Notes: generated from the letters alone by a model not told the origin. A stretch of 64,000 nucleotides of DNA from an uncultured Caulobacterales bacterium (GCA_903840435.1 CAIMFV010000047.1:124001-188000), one strand, 5' to 3'. Positions 53,466 through 62,907 are shown, counted from the first letter of the stretch. Program-made: numbers and translations.

Positions 53466-54011
53466 ATGCGCTTGATTTGGCTTGTGCTTTTGAGTTTGCC
53501 TGTCGCGGCGTGTTCGACCACGCCTTTTTATCAGGGCCTTCCTGCGACCCAAAGCGGCGCTGACTTGACCTTCGTGAAAGGCTATGAGCGGCACGAGCTC
53601 ACCGCGGCGCCTTCTGTCAGCTATGCGCTCAACACCGAAGAAACCTGCACCAATCTGCGGGTCGCTGCTGCGCTCCTGTGGACAACGGGCGCCGAAAAAA
53701 CCGTGCGCGTGCCGTCAGCGACGCCGATCTATGTTTGGGCCAGGACAACCTTTTTCTACACACAGGGCGGGTCGATTGTTTTAGGCCACCCTGTGGCAGA
53801 CGTAGCTCAGACGGTTTGTATAGATGCGAGCGTCTTCACACCAGAAATGGGCCACACCTATAAGGTCAAACAGCCCGCGACCTTTCGGGACACGCGCTGC
53901 CCATTGGTCATCATTGACGAGGCGACAGGCGCCCCTGCGAAAGATGTCAGACCGGCGCCGGGCTTGATGAACTGCGGACAGACCGCCCCCACATCGACCC
54001 AACCCCGCTGA
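53466..54011 (+). CDS. Putative lipoprotein
   Basis: A 181-residue protein with a signal and lipobox LPVAAC (Cys16). The mature part is beta-rich (VPSATPIYVWARTTFFYTQGG, YKVKQPATFRDTRCPLVIID) with four more cysteines and a Pro/Thr tail. No family recognised. Predicted to be anchored in the periplasm or outer membrane. It is divergent from the dehydrogenase gene and is followed by a 270-base spacer. Confidence 0.6.
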   Translation: MRLIWLVLLSLPVAACSTTPFYQGLPATQSGADLTFVKGYERHELTAAPSVSYALNTEETCTNLRVAAALLWTTGAEKTVRVPSATPIYVWARTTFFYTQGGSIVLGHPVADVAQTVCIDASVFTPEMGHTYKVKQPATFRDTRCPLVIIDEATGAPAKDVRPAPGLMNCGQTAPTSTQPR

Positions 54012-54285
54012 AGGCGTCGGCCAGCTTCACGCAGGCAAGGCTTGAGATGTTTAATGCGATTGGAAAAGGACGGTATGGCTCCCGTCCGCCGCTGGCCTTC
54101 TCCATGGGTACGCTCACTTGCGCAAATATCTTGCCCTCTCTTCGCTCTCTTTAAACGCTTGCTCGGTTAGGATGACAGGCTAGGCGCACGGATCACACGC
54201 AGGCGCGCCGTTTGGCGCTCTGGGTTTTAAGAAGGTGGGATCAACCGACGGCTATGGTTTTCGTGGATGATGAAGCGATTTTGGC

Positions 54286-55419
54286 ATGACTAGGGCGAGT
54301 GTCGGCCAAAATATCGGCTTGAAGAGCGATATTAGAAGTATTTCATCCCTACATAAACGCGGTTCGACGGCGCGTGTGCTCAACCTTATCCGAATTCATC
54401 AGGAGGCGGATCAGGAGGGTGAGCGTATAATCACACCTTTATTTAAAAATGACGCTTTAAATTCCTGTTTTTTTATCAAGCACAACCTTCGCGATAATGA
54501 AAAATATATCTTTCCGGAAAGTCGCACCCGCGCGACGAAAATTCTCATTCCTTTCAATGTGAAGGAGCTAAATCTGGGGGGGCAGTACGTCTTTTTAGGC
54601 CAACCCGGTTATCTCGAAGCCCTGTCGCACTATGTGGGCGGAGATTTACGCTCCGCGTCCGAAGACGCCCGCACGCTGCATGCGCTAGACACCGTCCCCT
54701 CCTTTGATCCGTTCCTGCTGCGCCAATGGTTGGCGCGCAACGGTATTTTGCCCGACATGCGCTATTTCAATCTGAATATGAGCGACGTCAAAGAGATCGA
54801 ACTCTTTGTGCAAGGCGAGATTTTAAAATTCTTGAGCATGGCCAGCCGAGGCGCCGCCGGGGGCGAATCGGCCAGTCGTCTGGTGAAGAAAATGATGTCG
54901 GGCAAGGACGATCCCGACCTCGAGCCGTTTCGCAATACGCTGAAATTCGGCAAGGCGGAATTCCAGGAAGGCTTATTCGCCTGGCGCGGGTTCCTATACT
55001 ATAAATGGTGCGCGGCGGCCATGGAGGCCGTCATTCCAAAACTCGTCGAGGAAATGGGGGCGGCGCGGCCAGAGCGCGACTGGGGCCCCGATGCGCGCAA
55101 GGCGGTCAACCAATGCCTGGTGCAGCTGACCCACCTGTTGGTCAAATCCTATGCCGAAGCGAAACGTCGCCTGTCGGCCTATGATCAGGCTTTTGAGGCC
55201 TTGACGGTCCAGCGCAATCCCTATCCCTTCCGCGAATTCCTGCTAACCGGCCCCACCCGGTTCCAGCGCCTCGGCGAACTGATGGGCAGCCTGCAAAACC
55301 TGATGCAGTTTTGGAACTATCGCACCCAGGGCCGCAACCCCGCCCGCATTCGCCCGGAAGAATATTTTGAACTGTGGTTCGATTTCGAAGGCAGCTTCAA
55401 ATCCCAAGACATCGCCTAG
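54286..55419 (+). CDS. Unrecognised conserved-looking cytoplasmic protein
   Basis: A 377-residue protein without a signal peptide or membrane segment. The first ~100 residues are AT-rich in codon use (SIRN-like Ile/Asn-rich coding); the rest is GC-rich and mostly helical (SDVKEIELFVQGEILKFLSMA, FQEGLFAWRGFLYYKWC, LTHLLVKSYAEAKRRLSAYD, RLGELMGSLQNLMQFWNY). The C-terminal third looks like a helical bundle with paired aromatic residues. No family is known to me. The upstream 270 bases hold no gene; a tiny frame (MVFVDDEAILA) overlaps its ATG and could be chance. Possibly a signalling or scaffold protein, but no function is proposed. Confidence 0.6.
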   Translation: MTRASVGQNIGLKSDIRSISSLHKRGSTARVLNLIRIHQEADQEGERIITPLFKNDALNSCFFIKHNLRDNEKYIFPESRTRATKILIPFNVKELNLGGQYVFLGQPGYLEALSHYVGGDLRSASEDARTLHALDTVPSFDPFLLRQWLARNGILPDMRYFNLNMSDVKEIELFVQGEILKFLSMASRGAAGGESASRLVKKMMSGKDDPDLEPFRNTLKFGKAEFQEGLFAWRGFLYYKWCAAAMEAVIPKLVEEMGAARPERDWGPDARKAVNQCLVQLTHLLVKSYAEAKRRLSAYDQAFEALTVQRNPYPFREFLLTGPTRFQRLGELMGSLQNLMQFWNYRTQGRNPARIRPEEYFELWFDFEGSFKSQDIA

Positions 55420-55467
55420 GGCGCGGGGCGTCCCGATAGGTGGGCGCCTAATTTTCCTTGGAATTTA

Positions 55468-55543
55468 TGGTGGAGCTGAGCGGAATCGAACCGCTGACCT
55501 CTTCATTGCGAACGAAGCGCTCTACCAACTGAGCTACAGCCCC
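55468..55543 (-). tRNA. tRNA-Ala (CGC)
   Basis: Full cloverleaf on the minus strand: acceptor GGGGCTG pairs with CAGCTCC (one G-T), D arm GCTC/GAGC, anticodon stem CTTCG/TGAAG around loop TTCGCAA (anticodon CGC, codon GCG), T arm with GGTTCGATTCC core, and an encoded CCA end. 76 bases including CCA. It decodes the frequent GCG alanine codon of this GC-rich genome. Confidence 0.97.
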
Positions 55544-55747
55544 AAGAGGTCTGCGTCGGGCCTTTGGGGTGGGAGCCACCTTTTGATCGCGACGAGACGC
55601 GGGACATAAGGGCGCGGGGCTATCGGTGTCAAGTCAAACTGAAAGCGCGTGTGCGCTCTTTGCATGCTCACGTGAAATTCATACATCTACGGCAAGCAAG
55701 GCGATGTGCGACGGGTTTGTCGTGTTCGGACCGAACGAGGAGCAGAG

Positions 55748-56059
55748 ATGAGCGGAGCGGCAGGGTTTATGATCGCGGGCGTGGCCAATATCGCGCTGGG
55801 TCTCGTCGAAGCGCTCGAATTGATCATCTTTATCTGGGTCATCACCTCCTGGTTGATTGCCTTCGACGTGGTCAATATTCGCAACCCGACTGTTCGCAAG
55901 GTGGTCGGGCTGTTGGACGGCGTGATGGCGCCGCTGACCCGACCCTTTCGCCGCATCATTCCCAACCTTGGGCCGGTGGATTTGAGCCCCTTGGCCTTGA
56001 TTGTCTGTTTGGAGCTCGTCAAACTTGGGCTGCGCACCTTGCAGTTGGCCGTCGGCTAG
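55748..56059 (+). CDS. yggT: YggT-family membrane protein
   Basis: A 103-residue protein with two hydrophobic helices forming a single YGGT repeat (ALELIIFIWVITSWLIAFDVVN and LSPLALIVCLELVKL), the half-size form typical of alphaproteobacteria. It carries the conserved PTVRKVVGLLDGVMAPLTRPFRRIIP segment between them (seen in parts). AGGAG lies six bases before the ATG. Implicated in osmotic stress or membrane organisation in other bacteria. First of yggT-yggU-ubiE-ubiB. Confidence 0.92.
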   Translation: MSGAAGFMIAGVANIALGLVEALELIIFIWVITSWLIAFDVVNIRNPTVRKVVGLLDGVMAPLTRPFRRIIPNLGPVDLSPLALIVCLELVKLGLRTLQLAVG

Positions 56060-56068
56060 GGCCAGCCC

Positions 56069-56356
56069 TTGATCCTGGTCGTCCGCCTGACGCCGAAATC
56101 ATCGGAGAACCGTCTCGACGGCTGGGTGCGCGATGCTTCGGATCGCTGGATGCTTTGCGCCCGCGTCCGCGCCCGGCCCGTGGAGGGCGAAGCCAATTCG
56201 GCCTTGGAGCACCTGTTGGCAGAGGCGCTTGGACTGGCAAGGCGCGATGTTCGGGTGGTCCGTGGCGCCTCGGCCCGCTGTAAGGCGGTCGAGGTCAGCG
56301 GCATGACCGAAGCCGACCTGATCGCCCGGTTGGGTCCGCGCGAGCCTCTGGCGTAA
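56069..56356 (+). CDS. yggU: DUF167/YggU family protein
   Basis: A 95-residue small alpha/beta protein of unknown role. It has the family's LTPKSSENRLDGW, RVRARPVEGEANSALEHLLAEALGL and VVRGASARCKAVEV. The start is TTG nine bases after the yggT stop. YggU almost always follows YggT, as here. Confidence 0.93.
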   Translation: MILVVRLTPKSSENRLDGWVRDASDRWMLCARVRARPVEGEANSALEHLLAEALGLARRDVRVVRGASARCKAVEVSGMTEADLIARLGPREPLA

Positions 56357-56399
56357 GAACGCCATACCCAGGCGCGCCGATTTGCGCTAAGCGAAGCCT

Positions 56400-57158
56400 A
56401 TGACGGATGCGCGCGCCAGTTTCGGCTTTCAAGATGTCGACCCGAAGGAAAAGCCCGGCCTGGTGCGGGGTGTTTTTGATCGCGTCGCCTCGTCCTATGA
56501 TCTGATGAACGATGTGATGAGCGTCGGCGTCCATCGCCTGTGGAAGGACATGGCGGTTGCGCGGCTCAATCCGCAACCGGGCGAGCGGATCGTGGATTGC
56601 GCCGGCGGGACAGGCGACATCGCTGAGCGCCTGGCCAAGCGGGCGCGGGCGGTGAAGCGTCGGCGCGGGGGGCCTGACGCCGAAATTCTCATCATCGACT
56701 ATAATGCCGAGATGGTGGCCGCAGGGCGGGCGCGAGGGTTGTCGCGCGAGATCACCTGGGCGGTAGGCGACGCTCAAAGGCTGCCGCTTCCTGACGCCAG
56801 CGCCGAGGCCTATGTCATCAGCTTTGGGATTCGCAACGTCACCGACATCAGCGCCGCCTTGCGCGAGGCGCGTCGTGTGTTGAAGCCGGGGGGGCGCTTC
56901 CTCTGTCTCGAGTTTTCAAGGCCCGCCGCACCGGCCTTGCGCGCCGCCTATGACGCCTACAGCTTCAATGTCATTCCAACGCTAGGTGAGTGGGTGGTCA
57001 AGGACCGCGCGTCTTATCAATATTTGGTCGAGAGCATTCGCCGCTTTCCCGATCAAGACCGGTTCGCGGAGATGATTACCGAGGCCGGGTTTAAGCGGGC
57101 GGGCTATACCAATTTCACCGGAGGGGTCGCAGCCCTTCACCATGGCTGGGCGCTCTGA
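56400..57158 (+). CDS. ubiE: Ubiquinone/menaquinone C-methyltransferase UbiE
   Basis: SAM-dependent C-methylation of the benzoquinone ring in ubiquinone synthesis. The 252-residue product has the family signatures [21 protein letters not shown]-binding [39 protein letters not shown] and LEFSRP. A short insertion with [11 protein letters not shown] sits before the IIDYNAEM acidic loop. It is followed by ubiB after 9 bases. Confidence 0.97.
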   Translation: MTDARASFGFQDVDPKEKPGLVRGVFDRVASSYDLMNDVMSVGVHRLWKDMAVARLNPQPGERIVDCAGGTGDIAERLAKRARAVKRRRGGPDAEILIIDYNAEMVAAGRARGLSREITWAVGDAQRLPLPDASAEAYVISFGIRNVTDISAALREARRVLKPGGRFLCLEFSRPAAPALRAAYDAYSFNVIPTLGEWVVKDRASYQYLVESIRRFPDQDRFAEMITEAGFKRAGYTNFTGGVAALHHGWAL

Positions 57159-57167
57159 GGCGCAAAG

Positions 57168-58664
57168 ATGGCGCAAGCGCTTTTTCGGCTCATCGGCGCA
57201 GGTTGGACGCTCATTCGCTATGACGCGCTTTTGCCGCGTGAACTGGCCCAGGCTGCGCCACCGGCGGCGCGGACCCTGGCCAAGGTGTTGCGCCTGCTCT
57301 CAGGTCCGCAAGCACGAGGTGGGCGGCCTGGTGAAAGACTGGCGGCGGCCTTTGAGCGCGAAGGCCCCGCCGCCATTAAGCTTGGCCAATTGCTGTCCAC
57401 CCGTGCCGATGTGTTCGGCGAGGAGATGGCCAACGATCTTGCGCGGCTGAAAGACGCCCTGCCACCCTTTCCAACAGCCGTGGCCGAGGCCGAGGTAGCG
57501 CGCGCGCTTGGCAAACCCATTGATCACCTCTTCCAAAGCTTTGGGCCTGCCCTGGCGGCTGCAAGCCTTGCCCAGGCCCATGCGGCGGTGTTGCGCGATG
57601 GGCGCAAGGTGGCGGTGAAGGTGTTGCGGCCCGGCGTTGAGGCACGGGTCAAGGCCGATATTGGCGCCCTGCATCTTGCCGCGGCCTTGGCCGAACGGCT
57701 GGGCCCCACGGCGCGGCGATTGGAACCTCGCGCCTTTGCCGATACGGTGGCGCGCTCTATGGCCTTAGAGCTCGACCTGCGGCTCGAAGCGGCTGCGGCC
57801 AGTGAAATGGCCGAGGTGATGGCGCGCGAGGCCTATATGCGCGCGCCGGCCGTGGTCTGGGAGGGCGTGGCCAAACGGGTCCTGACCTTAGAATGGGCGG
57901 CGGGCACGCCGCTGTCAGCGCCACAGGCCTTGGAGTTGCCAGGGCTCGACCGCCCGGCCTTGGCGCGTAATGTCATTCGCGCCTTTCTCTCCCAAGCCCT
58001 CGATCACGGCGTGTTTCACGCCGACCTGCACGAGGGCAACCTGTTTGTTGAGGCGCCAGACCAACTGATCGCCATTGATTTTGGCATTGTCGGTCGGTTG
58101 GGTGCGCCAGAGCGGCGGTTCCTGGCTGAAATTCTTTGGGGCTTTATTCAGCGCGACTATCGCCGCGTCGCTGAGGTGCATTTTGAGGCGGGCTATGTGC
58201 CCAAGACCCGCAATATCGATGATTTCGCCCAGGCGCTGCGCGCTGTCGGTGAGCCGATTTTTGGACGCCGCGCCCATGAGGTCTCGATGGGGCGACTCTT
58301 GGGCCAACTGTTTGAGATTACAGGCCTGTTCGACATGCGCCTGCGCCCCGAACTCGTCTTGCTGCAAAAGACCATGGTGACGGTGGAAGGCGTCGCGCGG
58401 CGGATCGATCCCGCCAGCGACATTTGGGAGGCGGCGCGTCCGGTGGTGGAACGCTGGATCCGGCGCGAACTCTCCCCCATCGCCCGTTTGAGCCAGATGG
58501 CCGAGCGCGGCAGGCGCGCGCTCGACCTCATCTTGACCGAATTAGAAGCGGCGAGGCCGACCCCAACCCAAACACCCTCAGGGGGGGCGTCATTGGGCCT
58601 TTGGGTCGCGATCGGCCTCGCCTTCGCGCTGTCGCTCGCGGCGCTCGCCGATCGGATCTGGTAG
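57168..58664 (+). CDS. ubiB: UbiB-type atypical kinase for ubiquinone synthesis
   Basis: Membrane-bound protein-kinase-like ATPase required for ubiquinone synthesis. The 498-residue product has the KxGQ motif (IKLGQLLSTRADVF), the Ala-rich nucleotide loop (AAASLAQAHAAV), VAVKVLRPG, the catalytic-type HADLHEGNLF, DFGIVGRL and a C-terminal transmembrane segment (LGLWVAIGLAFALSLAAL). All diagnostic residues are present. Last gene of the yggT-yggU-ubiE-ubiB run; coaBC or dut, common next genes, are not here. Confidence 0.96.
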   Translation: MAQALFRLIGAGWTLIRYDALLPRELAQAAPPAARTLAKVLRLLSGPQARGGRPGERLAAAFEREGPAAIKLGQLLSTRADVFGEEMANDLARLKDALPPFPTAVAEAEVARALGKPIDHLFQSFGPALAAASLAQAHAAVLRDGRKVAVKVLRPGVEARVKADIGALHLAAALAERLGPTARRLEPRAFADTVARSMALELDLRLEAAAASEMAEVMAREAYMRAPAVVWEGVAKRVLTLEWAAGTPLSAPQALELPGLDRPALARNVIRAFLSQALDHGVFHADLHEGNLFVEAPDQLIAIDFGIVGRLGAPERRFLAEILWGFIQRDYRRVAEVHFEAGYVPKTRNIDDFAQALRAVGEPIFGRRAHEVSMGRLLGQLFEITGLFDMRLRPELVLLQKTMVTVEGVARRIDPASDIWEAARPVVERWIRRELSPIARLSQMAERGRRALDLILTELEAARPTPTQTPSGGASLGLWVAIGLAFALSLAALADRIW

Positions 58665-58710
58665 AACATCCAGACCCGACCTTTGCCAGCAGGCGCCGCA
58701 AGGCGAGGGA

Positions 58711-59103
58711 TCAGCGACGACCCATATAGACGTAGTGATGTCCGTAACCGTCCCAGCGCCACGCATAGGGCGCGCCGCTGATATAGCCGTAATAATAGGG
58801 ACCGGCATAATAGGCGGGCGGCGGACCGTAATAGTAGGTCACCGGCTCGACCGGGGCCGGATAATAGGCGGGCGCCGCATAGACCGGGTGGGCGCTGGAC
58901 GCGACTGCTGCACCGACGACCAGGCCCAAAAGGCCTGCGCCGACCAGCGCGCCGCCACGGTTCCAGCCTCCACCATGGCCCCAACCGCCGCCATAACCAT
59001 GGCCATAATCGCCCCCGCCCCAGGCTGCGGCTTGCGCACCGCCTGCCAGAGAGGCTGTGGCGAGGGTGAGCGCTGCGAGGGCTCCGGTGAACAGCTTTTT
59101 CAT
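58711..59103 (-). CDS. Exported Gly/Tyr-rich hypothetical protein
   Basis: A 130-residue protein with a signal peptide (LFTGALAALTLATASLAGGAQA), a Gly/His-rich part (GGGDYGHGYGGGWGHGGGW), a hydrophobic Gly-zipper-like segment (GALVGAGLLGLVVGAAVASS) and a Tyr/Pro-rich tail (YYYGPPPAYYAGPYYYGY). It resembles many small proteobacterial envelope proteins without assigned function. Convergent with ubiB. AAGGAGA lies ten bases before the ATG. Confidence 0.6.
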   Translation of the reverse strand: MKKLFTGALAALTLATASLAGGAQAAAWGGGDYGHGYGGGWGHGGGWNRGGALVGAGLLGLVVGAAVASSAHPVYAAPAYYPAPVEPVTYYYGPPPAYYAGPYYYGYISGAPYAWRWDGYGHHYVYMGRR

Positions 59104-59184
59104 GACCCAGTCTCCTTCTCGAAACCGTACCTCGCGTCATGGATGCGGCGTGAGGACGTCTGAACATGTAGAGAGGGTAGGGCG

Positions 59185-59318
59185 TGCTGGCTGAACCGAA
59201 CCTGAACGAAGTTACAACGCTTCTGTTCAGCGAAGAGGCTTGGTTCAGAGGCTTTTTGGGGTCCAAACAGCTTGAAGCCCGCCGTGGGGGATAAACACGG
59301 CGGGCTTCGCTGTCTTTT
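59185..59318 (+). ncRNA. Candidate structured RNA in long intergenic region
   Basis: Nested hairpins at 59191-59248 are followed, after a GCTTTTTGGGG stretch, by a terminator-like hairpin and CTGTCTTTT. There is no gene upstream on this strand for that terminator to serve. No clear promoter was recognised, and the minus strand could fold equally, so strand and extent are tentative. Confidence 0.25.
59274..59308 (+). terminator. Terminator-like hairpin without an upstream gene
   Basis: Perfect 13-bp stem GAAGCCCGCCGTG/CACGGCGGGCTTC with a nine-base loop, extendable by AGC/GCT, followed on the plus strand by TGTCTTTT. On the minus strand only GTTT follows, so the plus orientation is favoured. 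Confidence 0.6.
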
Positions 59319-59696
59319 CGACGATTTTGAGGGCGTTTCCTCCCCGAAACGCCGGAGGATCGCACGTCTGAGCGCCCGTAGTCCTCACGCTTTCGTACTT
59401 GCATCGAAGGATATGCCCAAGTCAACCGGGCAGTGGCGAAAACTTGGCCCTCGGTGACGAAAAAATGTCGTCAAACACATGCGCACCTGTCAAATTTATG
59501 CAAGACTGTCAAAATGGTCTAAAAATGAGCCAGATTCTGCAATTGGGCGGACAATTTCCCACCTTCCGATCCGCAGGGTGCGGCCATCCGTTGCGTAAGG
59601 GATTGCGCGCCGCCCCTGAACTCCGCAAAATGAACGCTGATAATCTTCACTGCCATCGGGCGAAAAGCCCTTAAATCCCCAGGGAGGGAGCGCGTC

Positions 59697-60998
59697 ATGG
59701 ACTTTACCTATACCGAACGCCAAAAATATTGGATCGATCGGGTCTCGCGCTTCATGGACGCCCACGTCTATCCCGCCATTCCGGTCTATGAGAAGGAAAT
59801 GGCGGTCGAAGGCGCGGCGCGCTGGAAGGTCGTTCAGGTCGTTGAAGAGCTGAAAGCCAAGGCCAAGGCCGAAGGCTTGTGGAACATGTTCATGCCCCCC
59901 CATGCCGGGCACCCTAATCTCGACGATACGTTTAAGTTCGAAGGTCAGCAGCTTTCCAATCTGGAATATGCCTGTATCGCCGAACTGATGGGCCGGGTTG
60001 GGTTTGCGTCAGAGGTGTTCAACTGCTCGGCGCCCGACACTGGCAATATGGAGGTGCTTGAGCGCTATGGCACCCGGGAGCAGAAAGAGACCTGGTTGCG
60101 GCCTCTGATGAATGGCGAGATTCGCTCGGCCTTTTTAATGACAGAGCCGGCCGTCGCCTCGTCGGACGCCACCAATATCGAAACCTCAATCGTCCGCGAT
60201 GGGGATCACTATGTGGTCAATGGCCGCAAGTGGTGGTCTTCCGGCGTTGGCGATCCGCGCTGCAAGATCGCCATTGTCATGGGCAAGACCGATCCCTCGG
60301 CAAAGACCTATACCCAACAGAGCCAGATCCTCATCCCTCTCGACACCCCTGGCATCGAGGTGGTCAGAATGTTGCCGGTGTTTGGCTATGATGACGCGCC
60401 GCACGGCCATGCCGAAGTGATCTTGAACAATGTTCGCGTGCCCGCAGAGAATTTGCTCCTCGGCGAAGGACGCGGGTTTGAAATTGCCCAGGGCCGCCTC
60501 GGTCCCGGTCGCATCCATCACTGCATGCGCACCATCGGCGCGGCGGAAGTGGCGCTAGAAAAGATGGCTCGGCGGCTTTTGTCGCGGCGCGCGTTCGGCA
60601 AGTTGGTCGCCGAACACTCGATCTGGGAGCAAAGGGTTGCTGAAGCCCGGACCGAAATTGAAATGTGTCGCCTGCTTTGCCTCAAGGCCGCCGACATGAT
60701 GGATCGGGCGGGCAATAAGTCGGCGCGGCTCGAAATCGCTATGATCAAGGTTGCCGCGCCGCGCATGGCGTTGAAAATTATTGATGATGCGATTCAAGCC
60801 TTCGGCGGTGCAGGCGTCACATCCGACCCTGGCCTTGCCAAGCTCTATTCCGGCATCCGCACGCTGCGCTTGGCGGACGGCCCGGACGAAGTGCACAATC
60901 GCACCATTGCGCGGATGGAATTCGCCAAGTACGGCGATGAGGCCGCACGCAGCAAGGTCGAGGCCGAAGGTCGTCTGCACGTGCCCGGCATTCGCTGA
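59697..60998 (+). CDS. Acyl-CoA dehydrogenase (ACAD10/11-like)
   Basis: FAD-dependent dehydrogenation of acyl-CoA thioesters. The 433-residue product shows the three-domain layout: [20 protein letters not shown] (FAD/substrate), [49 protein letters not shown] and the C-terminal [15 protein letters not shown] typical of the ACAD10/11-like branch of medium-to-long-chain enzymes. The start follows GGGAGGGAG at proper spacing. It stands alone before the MOSC gene; chain-length preference unknown. Confidence 0.93.
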   Translation: MDFTYTERQKYWIDRVSRFMDAHVYPAIPVYEKEMAVEGAARWKVVQVVEELKAKAKAEGLWNMFMPPHAGHPNLDDTFKFEGQQLSNLEYACIAELMGRVGFASEVFNCSAPDTGNMEVLERYGTREQKETWLRPLMNGEIRSAFLMTEPAVASSDATNIETSIVRDGDHYVVNGRKWWSSGVGDPRCKIAIVMGKTDPSAKTYTQQSQILIPLDTPGIEVVRMLPVFGYDDAPHGHAEVILNNVRVPAENLLLGEGRGFEIAQGRLGPGRIHHCMRTIGAAEVALEKMARRLLSRRAFGKLVAEHSIWEQRVAEARTEIEMCRLLCLKAADMMDRAGNKSARLEIAMIKVAAPRMALKIIDDAIQAFGGAGVTSDPGLAKLYSGIRTLRLADGPDEVHNRTIARMEFAKYGDEAARSKVEAEGRLHVPGIR

Positions 60999-61034
60999 AC
61001 GCGCCGCGTAGGCCAGGGCGTCAAGGGAGAGGTT

Positions 61035-61802
61035 ATGGGGCATGTCGCCATTATCGAAGGCCTCTCCCGATATCCAATAAAGGGGTTTAGCCCAGAGGCG
61101 CTGCGGACCGTTCAGCTATGGGCGGGCCAAGGCGTCGCGGGTGACCGCCTGTTTGCCTTAGAAAACGGGCCCAGCGGGTTTGATCCCAAGGCGCCAAGCC
61201 ATATTTCCAAAATGCGCTTTGCGGTCTTGGCGCCGATGGCCGAGGTGGCGCGGTTCTCCCTGACGCGTGCGGCGGGCGAGACTGAATTTCAGGTGACGGG
61301 GCCCCATGCCCCACCGCTCCGGGTCGACCTTGCCACCGAGGCTGGCGCAAGGGCCTTCGCAACCTATGTCCAGCATGGCTTGGGCGACCTCTGCCAAGGT
61401 CCGCTGCGCCTCGTACAGGCGCCGCCGCATCGCTTTTTTGACCATCCGCGTGGCGAGGTGTCTCTGATCAATCTGGCGACCTTAAGCGATCTTGGTCAGC
61501 GGATCGGCCGCGAGATCGATCCGGTGCGCTTGCGGGGCAATCTTTGGCTTTCTGGCTGGCCGCCGGGCTATGAGCTCGACCTTACGCCGGGGACGAAGAT
61601 CGCGCTGGGGGAGGTGGCGGCTGAGATTATCGGGCCGATCCGCCGCTGTGTCGCCACCCATGTGAATCCGACAACGGCCGAACGCGACCTCGACCTTGTC
61701 GGCGCCTTGCAATCTGAGTTCGGTCACGCCAATTGCGGGGTCTATGTGAAAATATTGCAGGACGGCGCGCTCAGGATTGGCGATGCGGTCAAGGTTGGGT
61801 GA
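61035..61802 (+). CDS. MOSC-domain protein
   Basis: A 255-residue protein with an N-terminal MOSC beta-barrel domain (VAIIEGLSRYPIKGFSPEAL, GVAGDRLFALENG) and the C-terminal MOSC core (NLWLSGWPPGYELDL, GPIRRCVATHVNPTTAERD with a likely Mo-cofactor-ligand Cys, and FGHANCGVYVKIL). MOSC proteins bind sulfurated molybdenum cofactor and take part in N-hydroxylated base detoxification or sulfur transfer; the role here is not specified. Two bases separate it from prmC. Confidence 0.9.
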   Translation: MGHVAIIEGLSRYPIKGFSPEALRTVQLWAGQGVAGDRLFALENGPSGFDPKAPSHISKMRFAVLAPMAEVARFSLTRAAGETEFQVTGPHAPPLRVDLATEAGARAFATYVQHGLGDLCQGPLRLVQAPPHRFFDHPRGEVSLINLATLSDLGQRIGREIDPVRLRGNLWLSGWPPGYELDLTPGTKIALGEVAAEIIGPIRRCVATHVNPTTAERDLDLVGALQSEFGHANCGVYVKILQDGALRIGDAVKVG

Positions 61803-61804
61803 GC

Positions 61805-62677
61805 ATGGACCTTAAAACCGCGTGGACCACAACCCGCGACCGCTTGAAGGCGCAAGGCATTGACAGCCCGGTCATTGATGCGCGCCTGTTGCTGGAAGCG
61901 GCTGCGGGCGTCAGTCGCACCGATATTGTCACCGACCCCTATCGGGCCCTGACCGACGCGCAAACCCAACAGCTTGAGGCCTATGTCGCGCGACGGCTGA
62001 GGCGGGAGCCGGTGGGGCGAATCCTGGGGCGACAAGGCTTCTGGAAAATTCTGTTGAAGGTCACGCCCGACGTCCTTGCGCCCCGTCCGGACACCGAAAC
62101 CTTGCTCGATGTGGTCTTGCCCCTGTTCGAGACCTATCAGGCTTTCGATGTCATCGACCTTGGCGTCGGGTCTGGGGCGATTCTGTTGGCGATCTTGTGC
62201 GAGCGCTCGCTGGCGCGGGGCGTCGGGGTTGACCTGTCGTTTGAAGCCTTGGCGGTCGCGCGTGAAAATGCCGCCCATCTGGGCTTGCAAGGACGTGCGA
62301 GCTTTTTCCGCAGCCATTGGGCCGATGGATTGGATTCTGGGCGCTTCGACCTCGTTGTGTCCAACCCGCCCTATATTCCAACGGGCGAGATTGCAGGACT
62401 AGACCCTGAGGTGCGCAATCATGACCCGCATCTGGCGCTGGACGGGGGCGAGGACGGCCTCGCCGCCTATCGCGAGTTGGCCCCGCAAATCTTGAGATTG
62501 CTCAAGCCGGGAGCCCCCTTCGCGGTCGAGATCGGCTATGATCAGGCCGCCCCGGTCGAAGCGCTCTTTCGGGCCGCAGGCGCTTTGGAGGTGCGCACCG
62601 TCAAGGACTTAGCCTTGCGTGACCGTGTGGTGACCGGTCGCCGTCGGCCTGCGGACGCGCCAAGCCCTCCGACCTAG
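61805..62677 (+). CDS. prmC: Release factor glutamine methyltransferase PrmC
   Basis: Methylates the GGQ glutamine of peptide release factors RF1/RF2. The 290-residue product has the SAM-binding VIDLGVGSGAILLAIL near residue 120 and the catalytic NPPY in SNPPYIPTGEI near 184, plus RPDTETLLD. The start is at MDLKTAWTTT, two bases after the MOSC stop; a longer frame from 61733 overlaps it. Followed by a DUF4167 gene, the common alphaproteobacterial order. Confidence 0.96.
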   Translation: MDLKTAWTTTRDRLKAQGIDSPVIDARLLLEAAAGVSRTDIVTDPYRALTDAQTQQLEAYVARRLRREPVGRILGRQGFWKILLKVTPDVLAPRPDTETLLDVVLPLFETYQAFDVIDLGVGSGAILLAILCERSLARGVGVDLSFEALAVARENAAHLGLQGRASFFRSHWADGLDSGRFDLVVSNPPYIPTGEIAGLDPEVRNHDPHLALDGGEDGLAAYRELAPQILRLLKPGAPFAVEIGYDQAAPVEALFRAAGALEVRTVKDLALRDRVVTGRRRPADAPSPPT

Positions 62678-62907
62678 CCCCATTTGTCGGTCCGCCAAGA
62701 AAAGCCTTGGAATTGCCTGCGCAACCCGCTAAGGCAATCCTGTCTTCCCGTAAATCGTCGGTGGATTTCGAACAGGCTCTCGCGGCTTAAGTCCGAATCA
62801 CCGAAGACATAGGAAGCGGATGGCAGCGGCGCAACGAGACCGCTCCTCCGTTCGAGAAGACGGCACGTGGACTCCATCCAATCCGGGTGAGGCGCGGTTC
62901 CAGCCAT
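62674..62907 (-). CDS. Weak small ORF, 77 codons
   Basis: Minus-strand frame in the prmC to DUF4167 gap, with MESTCRLLERRSGLVAPLPSASYVFGDSDLSRESLFEIHRRFTG in the middle (quoted in parts). No signal, family or good ribosome-binding site was seen, and its stop overlaps that of prmC. Composition is not unlike protein, but the gene is doubtful; the same gap may simply carry the promoter of the DUF4167 gene. Confidence 0.2.
   Translation of the reverse strand: MAGTAPHPDWMESTCRLLERRSGLVAPLPSASYVFGDSDLSRESLFEIHRRFTGRQDCLSGLRRQFQGFSWRTDKWG

Larger units (their letters stand above)
59104..59696. other. Long intergenic region with strong inverted repeats
   Basis: Nearly 600 bases with no supported gene. 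Left to right it holds nested inverted repeats (CTGAACC 59191 with GGTTCAG 59242; CTGAACGAAG 59202 with CTTC-T-GTTCAG 59220), a 13-bp GC hairpin (59274-59308), GGCGTTTC/GAAACGCC (about 59332-59352) and the acyl-CoA dehydrogenase promoter region with AGGGAGGGAG as ribosome-binding site. It may encode a structured RNA. Confidence 0.6.

Noticed and set aside
58193..59425. 410-codon minus-strand frame over ubiB and the downstream exported-protein gene
   Set aside because: It runs antisense to the conserved part of ubiB and reads the exported-protein gene in the wrong frame; composition is Arg/Ser-rich shadow sequence.
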